The notes: a model not told the origin generated them from the letters alone. A stretch of 64,000 bases of DNA from Algibacter sp045066735 (GCF_045066735.1 NZ_JBISHH010000025.1:62001-126000); one strand, 5' to 3'; counted from the stretch's first letter, positions 1 through 8,881 are shown. Translations and numbers: made by a program.

Positions 1-39
1 TTTAATATGGATATCTTCATGTGTTGTATATTAAAAATA

Positions 40-80
40 AACATGAGTTGACTTTGGATTGCTTAAAATCAACTCATGTT
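40..80 (-). terminator. Probable terminator of the catabolic operon
   Basis: Arms AACATGAGTTGA (40-51) and TCAACTCATGTT (69-80) are perfect reverse complements of 12 bases. They lie just past the stop of the aldehyde dehydrogenase, and read on the minus strand they are followed by a T-rich stretch. The 17-base loop is longer than usual, so a termination role is likely but not certain. Confidence 0.5.
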
Positions 81-85
81 ACTTA

Positions 86-1540
86 TTAGGCTTTATGTTT
101 GATATAAAATGTTTTCTTTTCCATGTATTGTTCAAAACCATATTTACCATCTTCACCACCAGAACCAGATAATTTGTAACCGTTATGGAAACCTTGGTGT
201 TGCTCACCATGACCTCTATTTACATAAATTTCACCGTATTCTAACTCATCATTGCATTTCATGATGGTATTCATGTCATTTGTGAAAACCATAGCAGCTA
301 AACCATATTCGCAATCGTTAGCATACCCAATAACTTCTTCAAAAGTTTTGAATTTCAAAACAGGTAATATTGGGCCGAATGACTCTTCGTGAACAATAGT
401 CATATTTTGAGTTACATTTGTTAGTACCGTTGGCTCAAACCAATAGCCTTTTTCAAATCCAGAACCCGTTGGTCTTTTTCCTCCCGTTGCAATAGTTGCA
501 CCTTCTTTGACACTTACTTCTACTAAATGTTCCATATGCTTTAACTCTGCAGCATTTACTTTTGGTCCCATATCTGTTTCTTCTAACATTGGGTCGCCAA
601 CTTTAATGTTTTTAGTAGCAGCTATAAATTTTTCCATAAAGGTGTCATAGATATCTTCATGCACATACATACGTTCATTACAAGTACAAACTTGTCCGCA
701 ATTATCGAAACGAGAATGTAATGCAGATGCTACTGCAGCATCAATATCGGCATCTTCAAATACGATAAAAGGTGCTTTTCCACCTAGCTCTAGTTGCACA
801 TGTGTTAAGTTTTGCGCCGCGTTTCTAGCAATTTGTTGTCCAACAGGGGTAGAGCCCGTCATGGTTACCATTTTACAAATAGGACTCTCGACTAAAGCAT
901 TACCCATAGCGCGACCCGGACCTGTTAAAATATTTATTACACCTGCAGGAATACCTACTTTTTGTGCTAAATAGCCAAGTTCTAAAGTCGCTAAAGGAGT
1001 TTCGGAAGTTGGTTTTATTACAATACTATTTCCTGCTACTAAAGCAGGACCTAATTTACGTCCTGCCAAGGCCAATGGAAAGTTCCATGCTGTAATGGCT
1101 ACTACAACTCCGCGAGGTACTTTTTGAATCCAAATTTGCTCGTTCGGGTTATCTGAAGGAATAATATCACCCTCAATTCTTCTTGCTCCTTCGCAGGCAT
1201 ATTCGATAAAAGAGGCAGTAACAGCAACTTCAAAACGAGCTACTTTTAATAGTTTACCTTGTTCTTTTACTAATAGTTGAGCTAAATGCTCTGTGTTAGC
1301 TTTAATTTCATCAGCTAATTTATATAGCAATTCTGCTCTTGATCGAGCTGGTAATTTTTTCCATTCTTTTTGTGCTTTGTCAGCAGCTTCAAGTGCTTCT
1401 AGAGCTTCTGCTGCAGTACCGTTTTGAACACGTGCTACTATTTCTTCCGTAGAAGGGTTTACAATATCAATGGTATCACCAGAAGTTGAAGTTCTCCATT
1501 CTCCATTAATAAATAATTGGTATTCTTTAATTTCTGCCAT
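86..1540 (-). CDS. aldA: Lactaldehyde-type NAD-dependent aldehyde dehydrogenase
   Basis: A 484-residue cytoplasmic aldehyde dehydrogenase. Residues seen: the catalytic Cys285 in NCGQVC and the general base Glu251 in LELGGKAP. The C-terminal part (YGEIYVNR, then QGFH, then GGEDGKYG) closely resembles what I remember of E. coli AldA, whose catalytic residue is also Cys285. AldA oxidises L-lactaldehyde (also glycolaldehyde) to the acid, the last step of L-fucose and L-rhamnose breakdown by aldolase routes. It is the last gene of a minus-strand operon (alcohol dehydrogenase, SDR, GH2, this gene) with 13 bases between it and the GH2. In this locus it could take the aldehyde from an L-galactose or L-fucose route; that is inference. 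The family call is firm, the in vivo substrate is not. Confidence 0.85.
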   Translation of the reverse strand: MAEIKEYQLFINGEWRTSTSGDTIDIVNPSTEEIVARVQNGTAAEALEALEAADKAQKEWKKLPARSRAELLYKLADEIKANTEHLAQLLVKEQGKLLKVARFEVAVTASFIEYACEGARRIEGDIIPSDNPNEQIWIQKVPRGVVVAITAWNFPLALAGRKLGPALVAGNSIVIKPTSETPLATLELGYLAQKVGIPAGVINILTGPGRAMGNALVESPICKMVTMTGSTPVGQQIARNAAQNLTHVQLELGGKAPFIVFEDADIDAAVASALHSRFDNCGQVCTCNERMYVHEDIYDTFMEKFIAATKNIKVGDPMLEETDMGPKVNAAELKHMEHLVEVSVKEGATIATGGKRPTGSGFEKGYWFEPTVLTNVTQNMTIVHEESFGPILPVLKFKTFEEVIGYANDCEYGLAAMVFTNDMNTIMKCNDELEYGEIYVNRGHGEQHQGFHNGYKLSGSGGEDGKYGFEQYMEKKTFYIKHKA

Positions 1541-1553
1541 TTTAGTTTGATTT

Positions 1554-4073
1554 TTATTGTTTTTTAGTTTTAAATCCTCGTGCTATAATTGTATCCGTTT
1601 TACTTTGATATTCTTCACCGTTTTCTCCAGTTAGTTTATCAAAAAACTGATTGTAATTTGAATATTTGTACAATGCATTTCTTTTTCTAATTTCATTACC
1701 CATAGCTTTAAACTCTTTTGCAGCCTGATTATGATCGCCTATTAAAAGCATATATTTATTAATAGAAATGATTTGTCCTTTTTTATCTTTTAATTCTAAA
1801 TTTATGTAGAAGTTGTTTTTGACTTTCTTTAAAACATCGGTATTTAAATCGAACCATTTTTTAGAACTGTTTTCTTCTATTTTATCTATTTTAAATGACC
1901 CTTTATCTAATACTGCCTCATTATCATTGGTTATGGTGTAATTTGCAGATAGGTTGTCATAGGCTTTGTGAAAATCGTTCACAATCCAAATTTTACCTTT
2001 AAACGTCTCGTTGTTTAACCATCTGCGTTTATCAAATTGAAGGTTAATTAAAACGGGTTGATATGCCGTTTTTACATAATTGTATGAACGTTTTGTTTTT
2101 TGATAATTATCAACAATACCCCATTTCATGTCGGGCCAATAGGTAATAAAATGACAAAGCGCAATACCACTTGTTTTTGGTTTATTTCTTCTGAAATGCT
2201 CTATGGAAAGTTGAAAAATTATCCCTTGTGCGTCTTGTGTTGCATCAACAAATTCTTGAAGTGATTCTGTTTTTTCGCTTCCGAAGGTGTCAAAATTTTG
2301 TGCTCTCAATCGATCTAAATCGGCCCAATGATGTCCCCAGCTTGGTCCAGGAGGCCACATTTCATTTTCAGGAATAAATTTCTTTAAGCTTTCTACATTT
2401 GGAACCGAGGTAATAGCTAATTCTGGAACTATAGGGAAATCTAATTTTGCATACCAGTCTTCCATAGGCGCATGGCCCATGTTATAAAAATAGGCGAGTG
2501 CATGTACGGCTTCTTTAGTTTTATAACCAGCCTCTTGAGAGGCTTCGCATGTTAATGGAGAGTCTGGAACATAAGGTAAATCTACCTGCTCTTGCAATGT
2601 ACTGCCTAAACGTTCTAGAAATGAACGTGTGAATTTTGGATCTCCAGAGCGCAAAAACATTTCTTCTCCGCCCTCCATCATAATAAGAGACGGATTGTTT
2701 CTACGTTCTTTAATAACAGCTACACCTTCTGCAATGGTTGTTTCAATAAAATTTTCGTCATGTGCCAAATTTCCAGTACCTAAAGGAATAATATCATTCC
2801 AAACGGTTATACCGGCTTCATTACATAATTCATAAAACAAAGGTATTTCTGAGGGATGCCATCCGAAAATTCGAATATTATTCATGTTTGCTTCTTTAGC
2901 TAACTGAATTAATTTTCTGTATTTGGCTTTCGAAGTACGACCCTTAAATATATCTGGTGGGCCACCCCAACAGGCAGAACGGATGAATATTTTTTTGCCA
3001 TTAATAAGAGTTGTTCTCGGGAAACTTACTTCATCTCTAGTAAAACCTGGGTTCCATTCCATTTTAACTTCACGAATTCCAAAAGTGGTTTCTTTAAAAT
3101 CATGATTGATTTTATTTTGTGATAACGAGAGTTTTGAGGTGTATAAATTAGGTTTTCCTAAATCCCAAGGCCACCATAATTTCGCGTTTTTAATTAAAAT
3201 ATCTTTTTTTACAGTATGTTTACCAGGTGCTATTTTTTCTGTAAACACTGTAGTAATCTCTTCTGAGTCGAAGTTTTTGCCCTGAATGGAAGACGTAAAA
3301 GTTATTTCTTTTGCTACCGTTTCTGTGTTTTCTACTTCTACTTCGAGTGTTACTTTAGCATTGTTATTTGCTCCTATTTTCGGACGTAAATACACATCTT
3401 TAATTCTCGCTTTTCCAGTATATACCATTTTTATAGGTCTATAAATTCCAAAAGGAATTAAATCGCGCCAATAATCTCCAAACCAAGGTGTTTTTCTTCC
3501 TGCTACTTTTGCGTTTACCTGCGGGGGAGGAGCTAGCCTAATCATTAAAATATTGGAACTGGCTAAGTTTTTTTTGCTACTACGAATAGCATGATTAATA
3601 TCGAATGAAAAACCAGAAAAGGCACCTTCGTGACTGCCTAAATAATGACCATTTAACCAAATATCACATGCATAATCCACACCATCAAAATCTAATCGAA
3701 CTAATTGGTCTGTTAAATCTTGAGTTACGTTAAATTGTAATGAATACCACCACTCATAATGCATTACCCATTGTGCTTTTACACTGTTCCGTCCAAAATA
3801 AGGGTCTTCAATAGCTCCTATTTTCCACAAATCAGTATAAACATCTCCAGGTACTTGTGCTGCATTCCAAACTAAGGTTTCAATATCTTCGGGAGGAAGC
3901 TCATGTAAACCTGCCTTAACACCTTCACCAGGAAGCATCATTTTCATCTTCCATTTAAAGCCACTTAAATCTTGCGATAACTGGCTATTATCTTTATGCG
4001 AGATTTCAGACCCGGGTTGAGCCAGGACTGAAATCGACATAAAGCATATTATGATTAAGGTTATAAGTTTCAT
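1554..4073 (-). CDS. Secreted GH2 glycoside hydrolase, beta-mannosidase-like, atypical acid/base motif
   Basis: An 839-residue protein with a signal peptide (about 1-19, cleavage near VLAQ). Residues about 35-220 form the GH2 sugar-binding domain, then an Ig-like domain and the TIM barrel from about 345. The arrangement and length resemble beta-mannosidase-type GH2. The probable nucleophile is Glu551 in PELAITSVP, matching the usual SEFG-x-QS-x-P pattern. Where relatives read CGNNE at the acid/base, this protein reads EGGEE (467-471), so Glu471 is the likely acid/base but the near-invariant preceding Asn is Glu. That suggests an unusual substrate. It sits inside the sugar-catabolism operon, 13 bases from its neighbours on both sides. 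An exo-glycosidase acting on periplasmic oligosaccharides is the best guess; mannosidase activity should not be assumed. Confidence 0.75.
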   Translation of the reverse strand: MKLITLIIICFMSISVLAQPGSEISHKDNSQLSQDLSGFKWKMKMMLPGEGVKAGLHELPPEDIETLVWNAAQVPGDVYTDLWKIGAIEDPYFGRNSVKAQWVMHYEWWYSLQFNVTQDLTDQLVRLDFDGVDYACDIWLNGHYLGSHEGAFSGFSFDINHAIRSSKKNLASSNILMIRLAPPPQVNAKVAGRKTPWFGDYWRDLIPFGIYRPIKMVYTGKARIKDVYLRPKIGANNNAKVTLEVEVENTETVAKEITFTSSIQGKNFDSEEITTVFTEKIAPGKHTVKKDILIKNAKLWWPWDLGKPNLYTSKLSLSQNKINHDFKETTFGIREVKMEWNPGFTRDEVSFPRTTLINGKKIFIRSACWGGPPDIFKGRTSKAKYRKLIQLAKEANMNNIRIFGWHPSEIPLFYELCNEAGITVWNDIIPLGTGNLAHDENFIETTIAEGVAVIKERRNNPSLIMMEGGEEMFLRSGDPKFTRSFLERLGSTLQEQVDLPYVPDSPLTCEASQEAGYKTKEAVHALAYFYNMGHAPMEDWYAKLDFPIVPELAITSVPNVESLKKFIPENEMWPPGPSWGHHWADLDRLRAQNFDTFGSEKTESLQEFVDATQDAQGIIFQLSIEHFRRNKPKTSGIALCHFITYWPDMKWGIVDNYQKTKRSYNYVKTAYQPVLINLQFDKRRWLNNETFKGKIWIVNDFHKAYDNLSANYTITNDNEAVLDKGSFKIDKIEENSSKKWFDLNTDVLKKVKNNFYINLELKDKKGQIISINKYMLLIGDHNQAAKEFKAMGNEIRKRNALYKYSNYNQFFDKLTGENGEEYQSKTDTIIARGFKTKKQ

Positions 4074-4086
4074 CTTTGTTATAAAA

Positions 4087-4857
4087 TTAGCGTCCCATCC
4101 ATCCGCCGTCTACTAGCGTGATTGATCCATGCATATAATCTGATGCTTTAGAGCATAAGAATACTATAGGACCTGCAAAATCTTGAGGTTCTCCCCAACG
4201 ACCTGCTGGTATACGTGCCAAAATGGAATCTGCACGTTCTGGATTGTTTCGCAAAGCTTCGGTATTATCTGTTGCAATGTAACCTGGCGCAATACCATTA
4301 ACGTTTACGCCTTTACTTGCCCATTCGTTTGCAAATGCCATAATCATTTGTCCGATAGCGCCTTTACTTGCCGCATAACCTGGTACAGTAATTCCGCCTT
4401 GGTATGTTAATAAGGATGCTGTAAATACAATTTTACCAGATCCGCGAGCAATCATATCTTTTCCAAATTCACGCGTTAAAATAAATTGTGAGTTTTGGTT
4501 TACTTCAATCACTTTATCCCACATATCATCTGGATGTTCGGCAGCAGGTGTTCTTAAAATGGTTCCTGCGTTATTTACCAAAATGTCTATTTGAGCATGG
4601 TTTGCTTTTACATCATTAATAAATGTGTACAATGCCTTTCTATCGCTAAAATCACATTGGTATGCTGTAAATTTTTTACCTAAAGCAGTGACTTCTTTCT
4701 CAATAGCGCTACCTTCTAATTCTAACGAAGCCGATACACCAATTATATCTGCACCAGCTTCTGCTAATGCAATAGCCATACCTTTTCCAATGCCTCTTTT
4801 ACAACCTGTTACTATGGCTGTTTTTCCTTCTAAACTGAAACTATTTAAAATACTCAT
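4087..4857 (-). CDS. kduD: KduD-like short-chain dehydrogenase/reductase
   Basis: A 256-residue cytoplasmic SDR. The NAD(P)-binding motif TGCKRGIG lies at 17-24, NNAG at 95-98, catalytic Ser148, and Tyr161/Lys165 in the YAASK motif. The C-terminal half (IAPGYIATDNT, RIPAGRWG, VDGGW) reads like KduD, the 2-dehydro-3-deoxy-D-gluconate 5-dehydrogenase, and I recognise it on that basis. Related SDRs also oxidise 2-keto-3-deoxy-L-fuconate and other keto-deoxy acids, so in a galactan locus the true substrate may be a deoxy-aldonate from L-galactose or L-fucose. It lies between the alcohol dehydrogenase (29 bases) and the GH2 (13 bases) in one operon. The symbol reflects family membership only. Confidence 0.8.
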   Translation of the reverse strand: MSILNSFSLEGKTAIVTGCKRGIGKGMAIALAEAGADIIGVSASLELEGSAIEKEVTALGKKFTAYQCDFSDRKALYTFINDVKANHAQIDILVNNAGTILRTPAAEHPDDMWDKVIEVNQNSQFILTREFGKDMIARGSGKIVFTASLLTYQGGITVPGYAASKGAIGQMIMAFANEWASKGVNVNGIAPGYIATDNTEALRNNPERADSILARIPAGRWGEPQDFAGPIVFLCSKASDYMHGSITLVDGGWMGR

Positions 4858-4886
4858 TATGTATATTATTTATGTGTTTTTATATA

Positions 4887-5903
4887 TTATAAAGAACAAT
4901 CCATTAAAACTTTCATGCCATCAGGGTTGTTGTCGATATTTTCAAAAACTTGTTGAATATTAGTTAGTGGTTGAACATCTGTTATCATCTCTTCAAAAGG
5001 CAACTTGTTTTCTGTAATTAAAGTAATTGCTTTTTCGTAATCTTCTTTTTCGTAAACACGAGCGCCTATTAATGTTAATTCTTTCCAGAAAAATTTAAAT
5101 AAATCCACTTCTTTTTTAACACCGTGAATGGCAACCATTACAATTCTACCGCGAATTCCTGCTACTTCACACATTATGTCTAATGCAGGTTGCACTCCTG
5201 CAACTTCAAAAACAACATCGGCTTTTCTGCCTTCAGTTTTACTACTTACATAATCAACTAAGTCTACATCTATAGGACTCACAGCATCAAAACCAAGGGC
5301 TTTAGCTTTTTCAATACGCTTAGGGTTTACTTCCGAAATAATGACTTGAGCACCAACTTCTTTAGCTACCATAGCCACCAATAATCCAATTGGACCACCG
5401 CCCAAAACAACGGCAGTTTCACCTTTTACTAAGCCACTTCTTCGAACATCGTGTGTAGCAACCGATAATGGCTCAATTAATGCAGCCAATTTTAAGTCGG
5501 TACTTTCTTTAAGTTTATGTAATGTAAAAGCCGGCACATTCCAGTACTGTTGCATGGCTCCAGGACTATCTATTCCAATAAATTTTAACTCTTCACATAT
5601 GTGATTAAACCCTTTATCAGATGGTTTTACTTTTCTATCATCTAAAGGACGAACTACTACTTTTTCGCCAACAGAAAAATCCATAACACCTTCGCCTACA
5701 GCTTCAATAACACCAGACATTTCATGACCGATAGTTACAGGAATACTAACACGTTTATCCATCATGCCATGATAGATATGGACATCTGTTCCGCAAACGC
5801 CAACGTAGGCTACTTTAATTTGAACTTCACCCGTTTTAGGTTGTTCTATTTCTTTGTCGATTACTTTGAAGGTTTTGTTGCCTTCGTAGAGTGTTGCTTT
5901 CAT
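4887..5903 (-). CDS. Zinc-type medium-chain alcohol/sugar dehydrogenase
   Basis: A 338-residue medium-chain dehydrogenase of the sorbitol/threonine/butanediol dehydrogenase group. Catalytic zinc ligands are visible: Cys37 (GVCGTD), His60-Glu61 (GHE) and Glu144 (EPL). The NAD-binding turn GGGPIG is at 168-173. The loop that normally carries four structural-zinc cysteines (about 85-105) keeps only Cys103, so the structural zinc is probably absent. It is the first gene of the four-gene catabolic operon and probably oxidises a sugar, sugar acid or polyol. No promoter could be fixed in the 456 bases upstream. Confidence 0.8.
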   Translation of the reverse strand: MKATLYEGNKTFKVIDKEIEQPKTGEVQIKVAYVGVCGTDVHIYHGMMDKRVSIPVTIGHEMSGVIEAVGEGVMDFSVGEKVVVRPLDDRKVKPSDKGFNHICEELKFIGIDSPGAMQQYWNVPAFTLHKLKESTDLKLAALIEPLSVATHDVRRSGLVKGETAVVLGGGPIGLLVAMVAKEVGAQVIISEVNPKRIEKAKALGFDAVSPIDVDLVDYVSSKTEGRKADVVFEVAGVQPALDIMCEVAGIRGRIVMVAIHGVKKEVDLFKFFWKELTLIGARVYEKEDYEKAITLITENKLPFEEMITDVQPLTNIQQVFENIDNNPDGMKVLMDCSL

Positions 5904-6359
5904 TTTATGTTTTATTTGTTTCAGTTGAAGATTTTATTCTGCTCAAAATATGCTTGCCAGAACTTACGTTACAATTTTAGTTACTTTATCTTTTATGTTG
6001 TAACAGATATGGTTTTAGATATATCTCATATCGGTTTTGAGTAAAAAAAATGTGTTTTTCGATTCAGAATACAGCCATGTGTAGTGAGATTTTAAATGTT
6101 TAGTTTACTACATTAAAAAAAATAACACAGGCGTTTTTAATTTCAAAATTTTGGCTTAAATAATAAGGAGAGCATACCTAGTAGTAGCCTGCTCATTAAA
6201 AGAACAAAAATCTTTAAACCTGTCTAGTTTATTTAAAGAAGTAGCACTTAATCAATGAGAGCTAAATTACTTGAAAGCACGAGGGATTTGGTCTAAATCA
6301 ACTTGATTTAAACTTTACACAAACAGTAAATACGCATTTTAGTATGGATAAAAACTATA
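5904..6359. other. 456-base intergenic region upstream of the catabolic operon
   Basis: Between the alcohol dehydrogenase start (minus strand) and the regulator stop. It must hold the operon promoter, but I see no clear TAnnTTTG box and neither of the two operator types found elsewhere. The only structure noticed is a 17-base palindrome at 6294-6310. A short open stretch on the plus strand around 6164-6257 has no start and no recognisable match. Confidence 0.5.
6294..6310. promoter_or_regulatory. 17-base palindrome, possible operator
   Basis: TAAATCAA, a central C, then TTGATTTA: two perfect 8-base arms. It lies 50 bases past the regulator stop and about 390 bases upstream of the alcohol dehydrogenase start. 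It could be an operator for the catabolic operon or simply a weak hairpin after the regulator gene. Confidence 0.25.
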
Positions 6360-8033
6360 CTATAAAGAATTTATATAGTCTTCGAGGTTAACATTTCTAG
6401 AAAGGTTCATTTTTTTTCTTATCCGGTGCCTGGATGTATGCACAGACTCCACAGAGATACCAAGTAATCTTGACATTTCTTTACTAGACATGTTCAGCTT
6501 AATTAAGGCACATATTTTTTGATCGCCTTGACTAAGTTTTGGGTATTTTTCAAATATTTTATCGTAAAATTCTTTGTTCACTTCTATAAAACGCATTTTA
6601 AATTCATCCCATGAACTCGTGTTGTTTACAGATGCCGATCTTAGAATTTTGTTTAATTCACTTTTTTTAATAGTAGGTTCACCTTCTCTAATTTTGGTTT
6701 TAAGGTTTTTCATGAACTCGTCCTTTTCTATTAATTGAAGCGCAGAAGCCGCAAGTTCTTTGTTTTTAAGTTCCAAGAGTTCTTTAGCTTTTTTAATTTC
6801 TAGCTCTTTATTTCTGCGAATAAGTTGCTTTTCGGCCTTGTGTTTGTTTCTTAAGTTCTTAATGTAGAAATAGCCTATAATAAGGATAAAAATTACCGAT
6901 ACTAACAATATGAATCTTTGAAGGTTTTTTATCTCATCCTCTTGTTCCAATTGTTTTAAATAATGCGCTTGAATAAGCTTTTTCTGCCGTTCTTTTTCTA
7001 GTCTATAATCATCTTTTATTTCTAAAAGAAGTTGGTTGTTAGGGCTACGGCTATCAAAGAATTTGGCATCTAGATTTTTTGCTATTTCTAAGTTTTTAAA
7101 AGCGTTCTCGTAGTCGTTCTGTTTTAAATATAACTCGGTAAGTTTTTCGTAAATTAAAGGTGTAAAGTCAATATGACTTTTATATTCTCGAGATATGTTA
7201 AGCGCTTTTTTATACAGAGCTTCACTTTTATCAAGTTGCATTAAGTTAAGATAAACATCGCCCCAGAATTTGTAAAACAAAACCAAATAAGAGGGTTGTT
7301 TTTCTTGAAACCATGGATGTATTCGTTTAAAAATGTCCAAAGCTTCATCGTTTCTGTTCTGGAGTGCAAAAATGTTGGCTTTCTCAAATTCTAAAAAAGG
7401 TTTAGAAAGGGATGTTTTACTTTCGGAGAAGTATAAATAGCTGCTGTCCAAATACGTTTTTGCTAATTCTGTCTTTCCTAATTCTCTATAACTTGTGGTT
7501 ATAGAATAGTAATAACGTACAAGTTCTGAACTTAAAATTTTCTTTTCTCTTACTAAGTCTTTATTAATTTTTAAAGCCCTTTTTAAGTATTCTAAAGCTT
7601 TATCTTCTCGTTTAAAATAATTGTAAATACTACCTAATTGATTGTAAACATTAGATTTGGTTACCTTTAAGTTTGTGCTGTCTATTAGTATTAATGCACT
7701 CCATAACACATTGTATGAGTTTGCATATTGCGCTCTATTTGCATAGACTAAAGATTTTTCGGTTAAGCTGCGTACAGCTCTGATTGTGTCTTTTTTTTCT
7801 AAGAATAATTCGTGGCTTTTTTGAAATAGGATAAGAGAACTGTCTTGATTTTTAAAACGTAAATCAATAGCCTTATCAAATATTTTTTCTATGTTTTCTT
7901 GTGATAAATTTGAATTTTGTGAAAAGATATTGCTAGAGATAAAGAAACTACAAAACAATAAAATTTCAACAAATCTAATTGTATTTTGTGTCTTTAAATT
8001 TCCGTTAAGTAGTTTAGTTTTTGCTTCTGACAT
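6360..8033 (-). CDS. Membrane-anchored TPR sensor with LuxR-type DNA-binding domain
   Basis: A 557-residue one-component regulator of a type common in Flavobacteriia. In order: an N-terminal signal or anchor helix (about 22-38), helical tetratricopeptide-like repeats (about 45-345), one transmembrane helix (about 373-391), a charged coiled coil (392-445) and a C-terminal helix-turn-helix (about 498-545, LSQGDQKICALI then SSKEMSRLLGIS). The predicted topology puts the repeats in the periplasm and the helix-turn-helix in the cytoplasm, so it could sense imported sugar fragments directly or through a partner. It lies next to the first GH16/SusC/SusD set, which it probably controls. GTCAAG direct repeats occur in its own upstream region, before the GH16 relic and before SusC. 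That they are its binding sites is inference. Confidence 0.75.
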   Translation of the reverse strand: MSEAKTKLLNGNLKTQNTIRFVEILLFCSFFISSNIFSQNSNLSQENIEKIFDKAIDLRFKNQDSSLILFQKSHELFLEKKDTIRAVRSLTEKSLVYANRAQYANSYNVLWSALILIDSTNLKVTKSNVYNQLGSIYNYFKREDKALEYLKRALKINKDLVREKKILSSELVRYYYSITTSYRELGKTELAKTYLDSSYLYFSESKTSLSKPFLEFEKANIFALQNRNDEALDIFKRIHPWFQEKQPSYLVLFYKFWGDVYLNLMQLDKSEALYKKALNISREYKSHIDFTPLIYEKLTELYLKQNDYENAFKNLEIAKNLDAKFFDSRSPNNQLLLEIKDDYRLEKERQKKLIQAHYLKQLEQEDEIKNLQRFILLVSVIFILIIGYFYIKNLRNKHKAEKQLIRRNKELEIKKAKELLELKNKELAASALQLIEKDEFMKNLKTKIREGEPTIKKSELNKILRSASVNNTSSWDEFKMRFIEVNKEFYDKIFEKYPKLSQGDQKICALIKLNMSSKEMSRLLGISVESVHTSRHRIRKKMNLSRNVNLEDYINSL

Positions 8034-8219
8034 TAATTGAATGAATAATTTCAGTGGTTATTAAAAATATAAATTTAGTATATCAATTTTAAAATTACTA
8101 TAAAATAAATCTTGTTTTTAAAGAATCTGTCAATAAAACTATTAAAAACATGTAAAATATTGGTTTTTAGTTTAATGTAAATACTAATATAAAACCTATA
8201 ATAGTCTATAAGATATCAT

Positions 8220-8236
8220 GTCAAGTTTTTGTCAAG
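8220..8236. promoter_or_regulatory. GTCAAG direct repeat, site 1 (regulator promoter)
   Basis: GTCAAG-TTTTT-GTCAAG: two identical 6-mers 11 bases apart, one helical turn. It lies 187 bases upstream of the regulator start. The same 17-mer recurs exactly at 10634 and with one change at 8508, and I saw no other copy in the upstream regions I checked. Confidence 0.55.
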
Positions 8237-8280
8237 TTTCAAAAAAGAAATAATAAGTGATATTTATTTCTTTTTTGAAA
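8237..8280. repeat. Perfect 17-base inverted repeat next to operator site 1
   Basis: TTTCAAAAAAGAAATAA (8237-8253) and its exact reverse complement (8264-8280), with a 10-base loop. It directly abuts the GTCAAG repeat. It is nearly pure A/T, unlike the GC-stemmed terminators elsewhere in the window. It could be a cruciform, an operator or an mRNA hairpin in the regulator leader. Confidence 0.5.
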
Positions 8281-8507
8281 TATTATTAGTAATGCTGAAA
8301 TTTAAAAAAAAATTACAAAAACAAAACAGGTTGTGCTAACATCATCTTTTATAATGATATAAGATTTTTAAAATTTCTATATCAGAAGTTACCATTATTT
8401 TATTAGTTGTCTCGAGTATTTTTTTTTTAGTATTAAAAGGCTTTTTTTTATAAAAGCAGAAGGAGAATTATAGCTTAATTATAATTATAGTTTAATTTTT
8501 AAGAGTT

Positions 8508-8524
8508 GTCAAGTTTTTATCAAG
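8508..8524. promoter_or_regulatory. GTCAAG direct repeat, site 2 (GH16 promoter)
   Basis: GTCAAG-TTTTT-ATCAAG, one mismatch from the other two copies and with the same 11-base spacing. It ends 67 bases before the start of the GH16 relic. Since I see no separate operator before the intact GH16 at 9000, this site probably drives that gene too. Confidence 0.5.
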
Positions 8525-8591
8525 TCTTTATTTATGGAGTCCATTTCTTAAAGAGTTAAATTCCTTTTCAATTAAACTAAAACCATAAATT

Positions 8592-8881
8592 ATGAAAAAA
8601 ATCACCTTTTTACTATTTGCTCTTTTAGGAGTAATCACTTTTACGTTTTCGCAACCTTCTTTAACGTTTAATAAATTGAATAATGAAGATTTTGATACTT
8701 ACACGACAACAAAGATGGATTGTGCCACAACATTGAAAACTAATGTAGCATGTCATAATTAGTGCGGTAGCTCAATCTTGGAGAGAAAATCAATGTGTTC
8801 TTTCTTAGAAATCTAACTGTAACCAATGAGGCTAAAATAGTTATGCGTTTCGACTAGATTCGTGTTTATAAGCCAGAATAA
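8592..8881 (+). pseudogene. Relic of a GH16 enzyme upstream of the intact agarase
   Basis: Begins with an intact signal peptide (MKKITFLLFALLGV, cleavage near FSQ) in a frame that stops after 56 codons at 8760-8762. After 8763 the reading resembles the C-terminus of the intact GH16 at 9000: AQSWRENQ against DQDWRSNQ, a frameshift, then AKIVMRFD-stop-IRVYKPE (8831-8881) against TLSIDWVRVYKPV. The stop replaces the conserved Trp codon (TAG at 8855-8857). The catalytic core is missing. I read this as an internally deleted, frameshifted copy from an old tandem duplication. The 56-residue secreted peptide could still be made. Confidence 0.7.

Larger units (their letters stand above)
8034..8591. 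other. 558-base divergent regulatory region
   Basis: Very AT-rich DNA between the TPR/LuxR regulator (minus) and the GH16 relic (plus). It holds two GTCAAG direct-repeat sites (8220-8236 and 8508-8524) and a perfect 17-base inverted repeat (8237-8253 with 8264-8280). I see no coding remnant. Confidence 0.6.

Noticed and set aside
6164..6257. Short plus-strand open stretch upstream of the catabolic operon
   Set aside because: No start, short and unrecognisable.
8592..8762. 56-residue secreted peptide as a normal gene
   Set aside because: GH16 remains follow directly downstream, so a truncated GH16 is the simpler reading; kept as part of the pseudogene.
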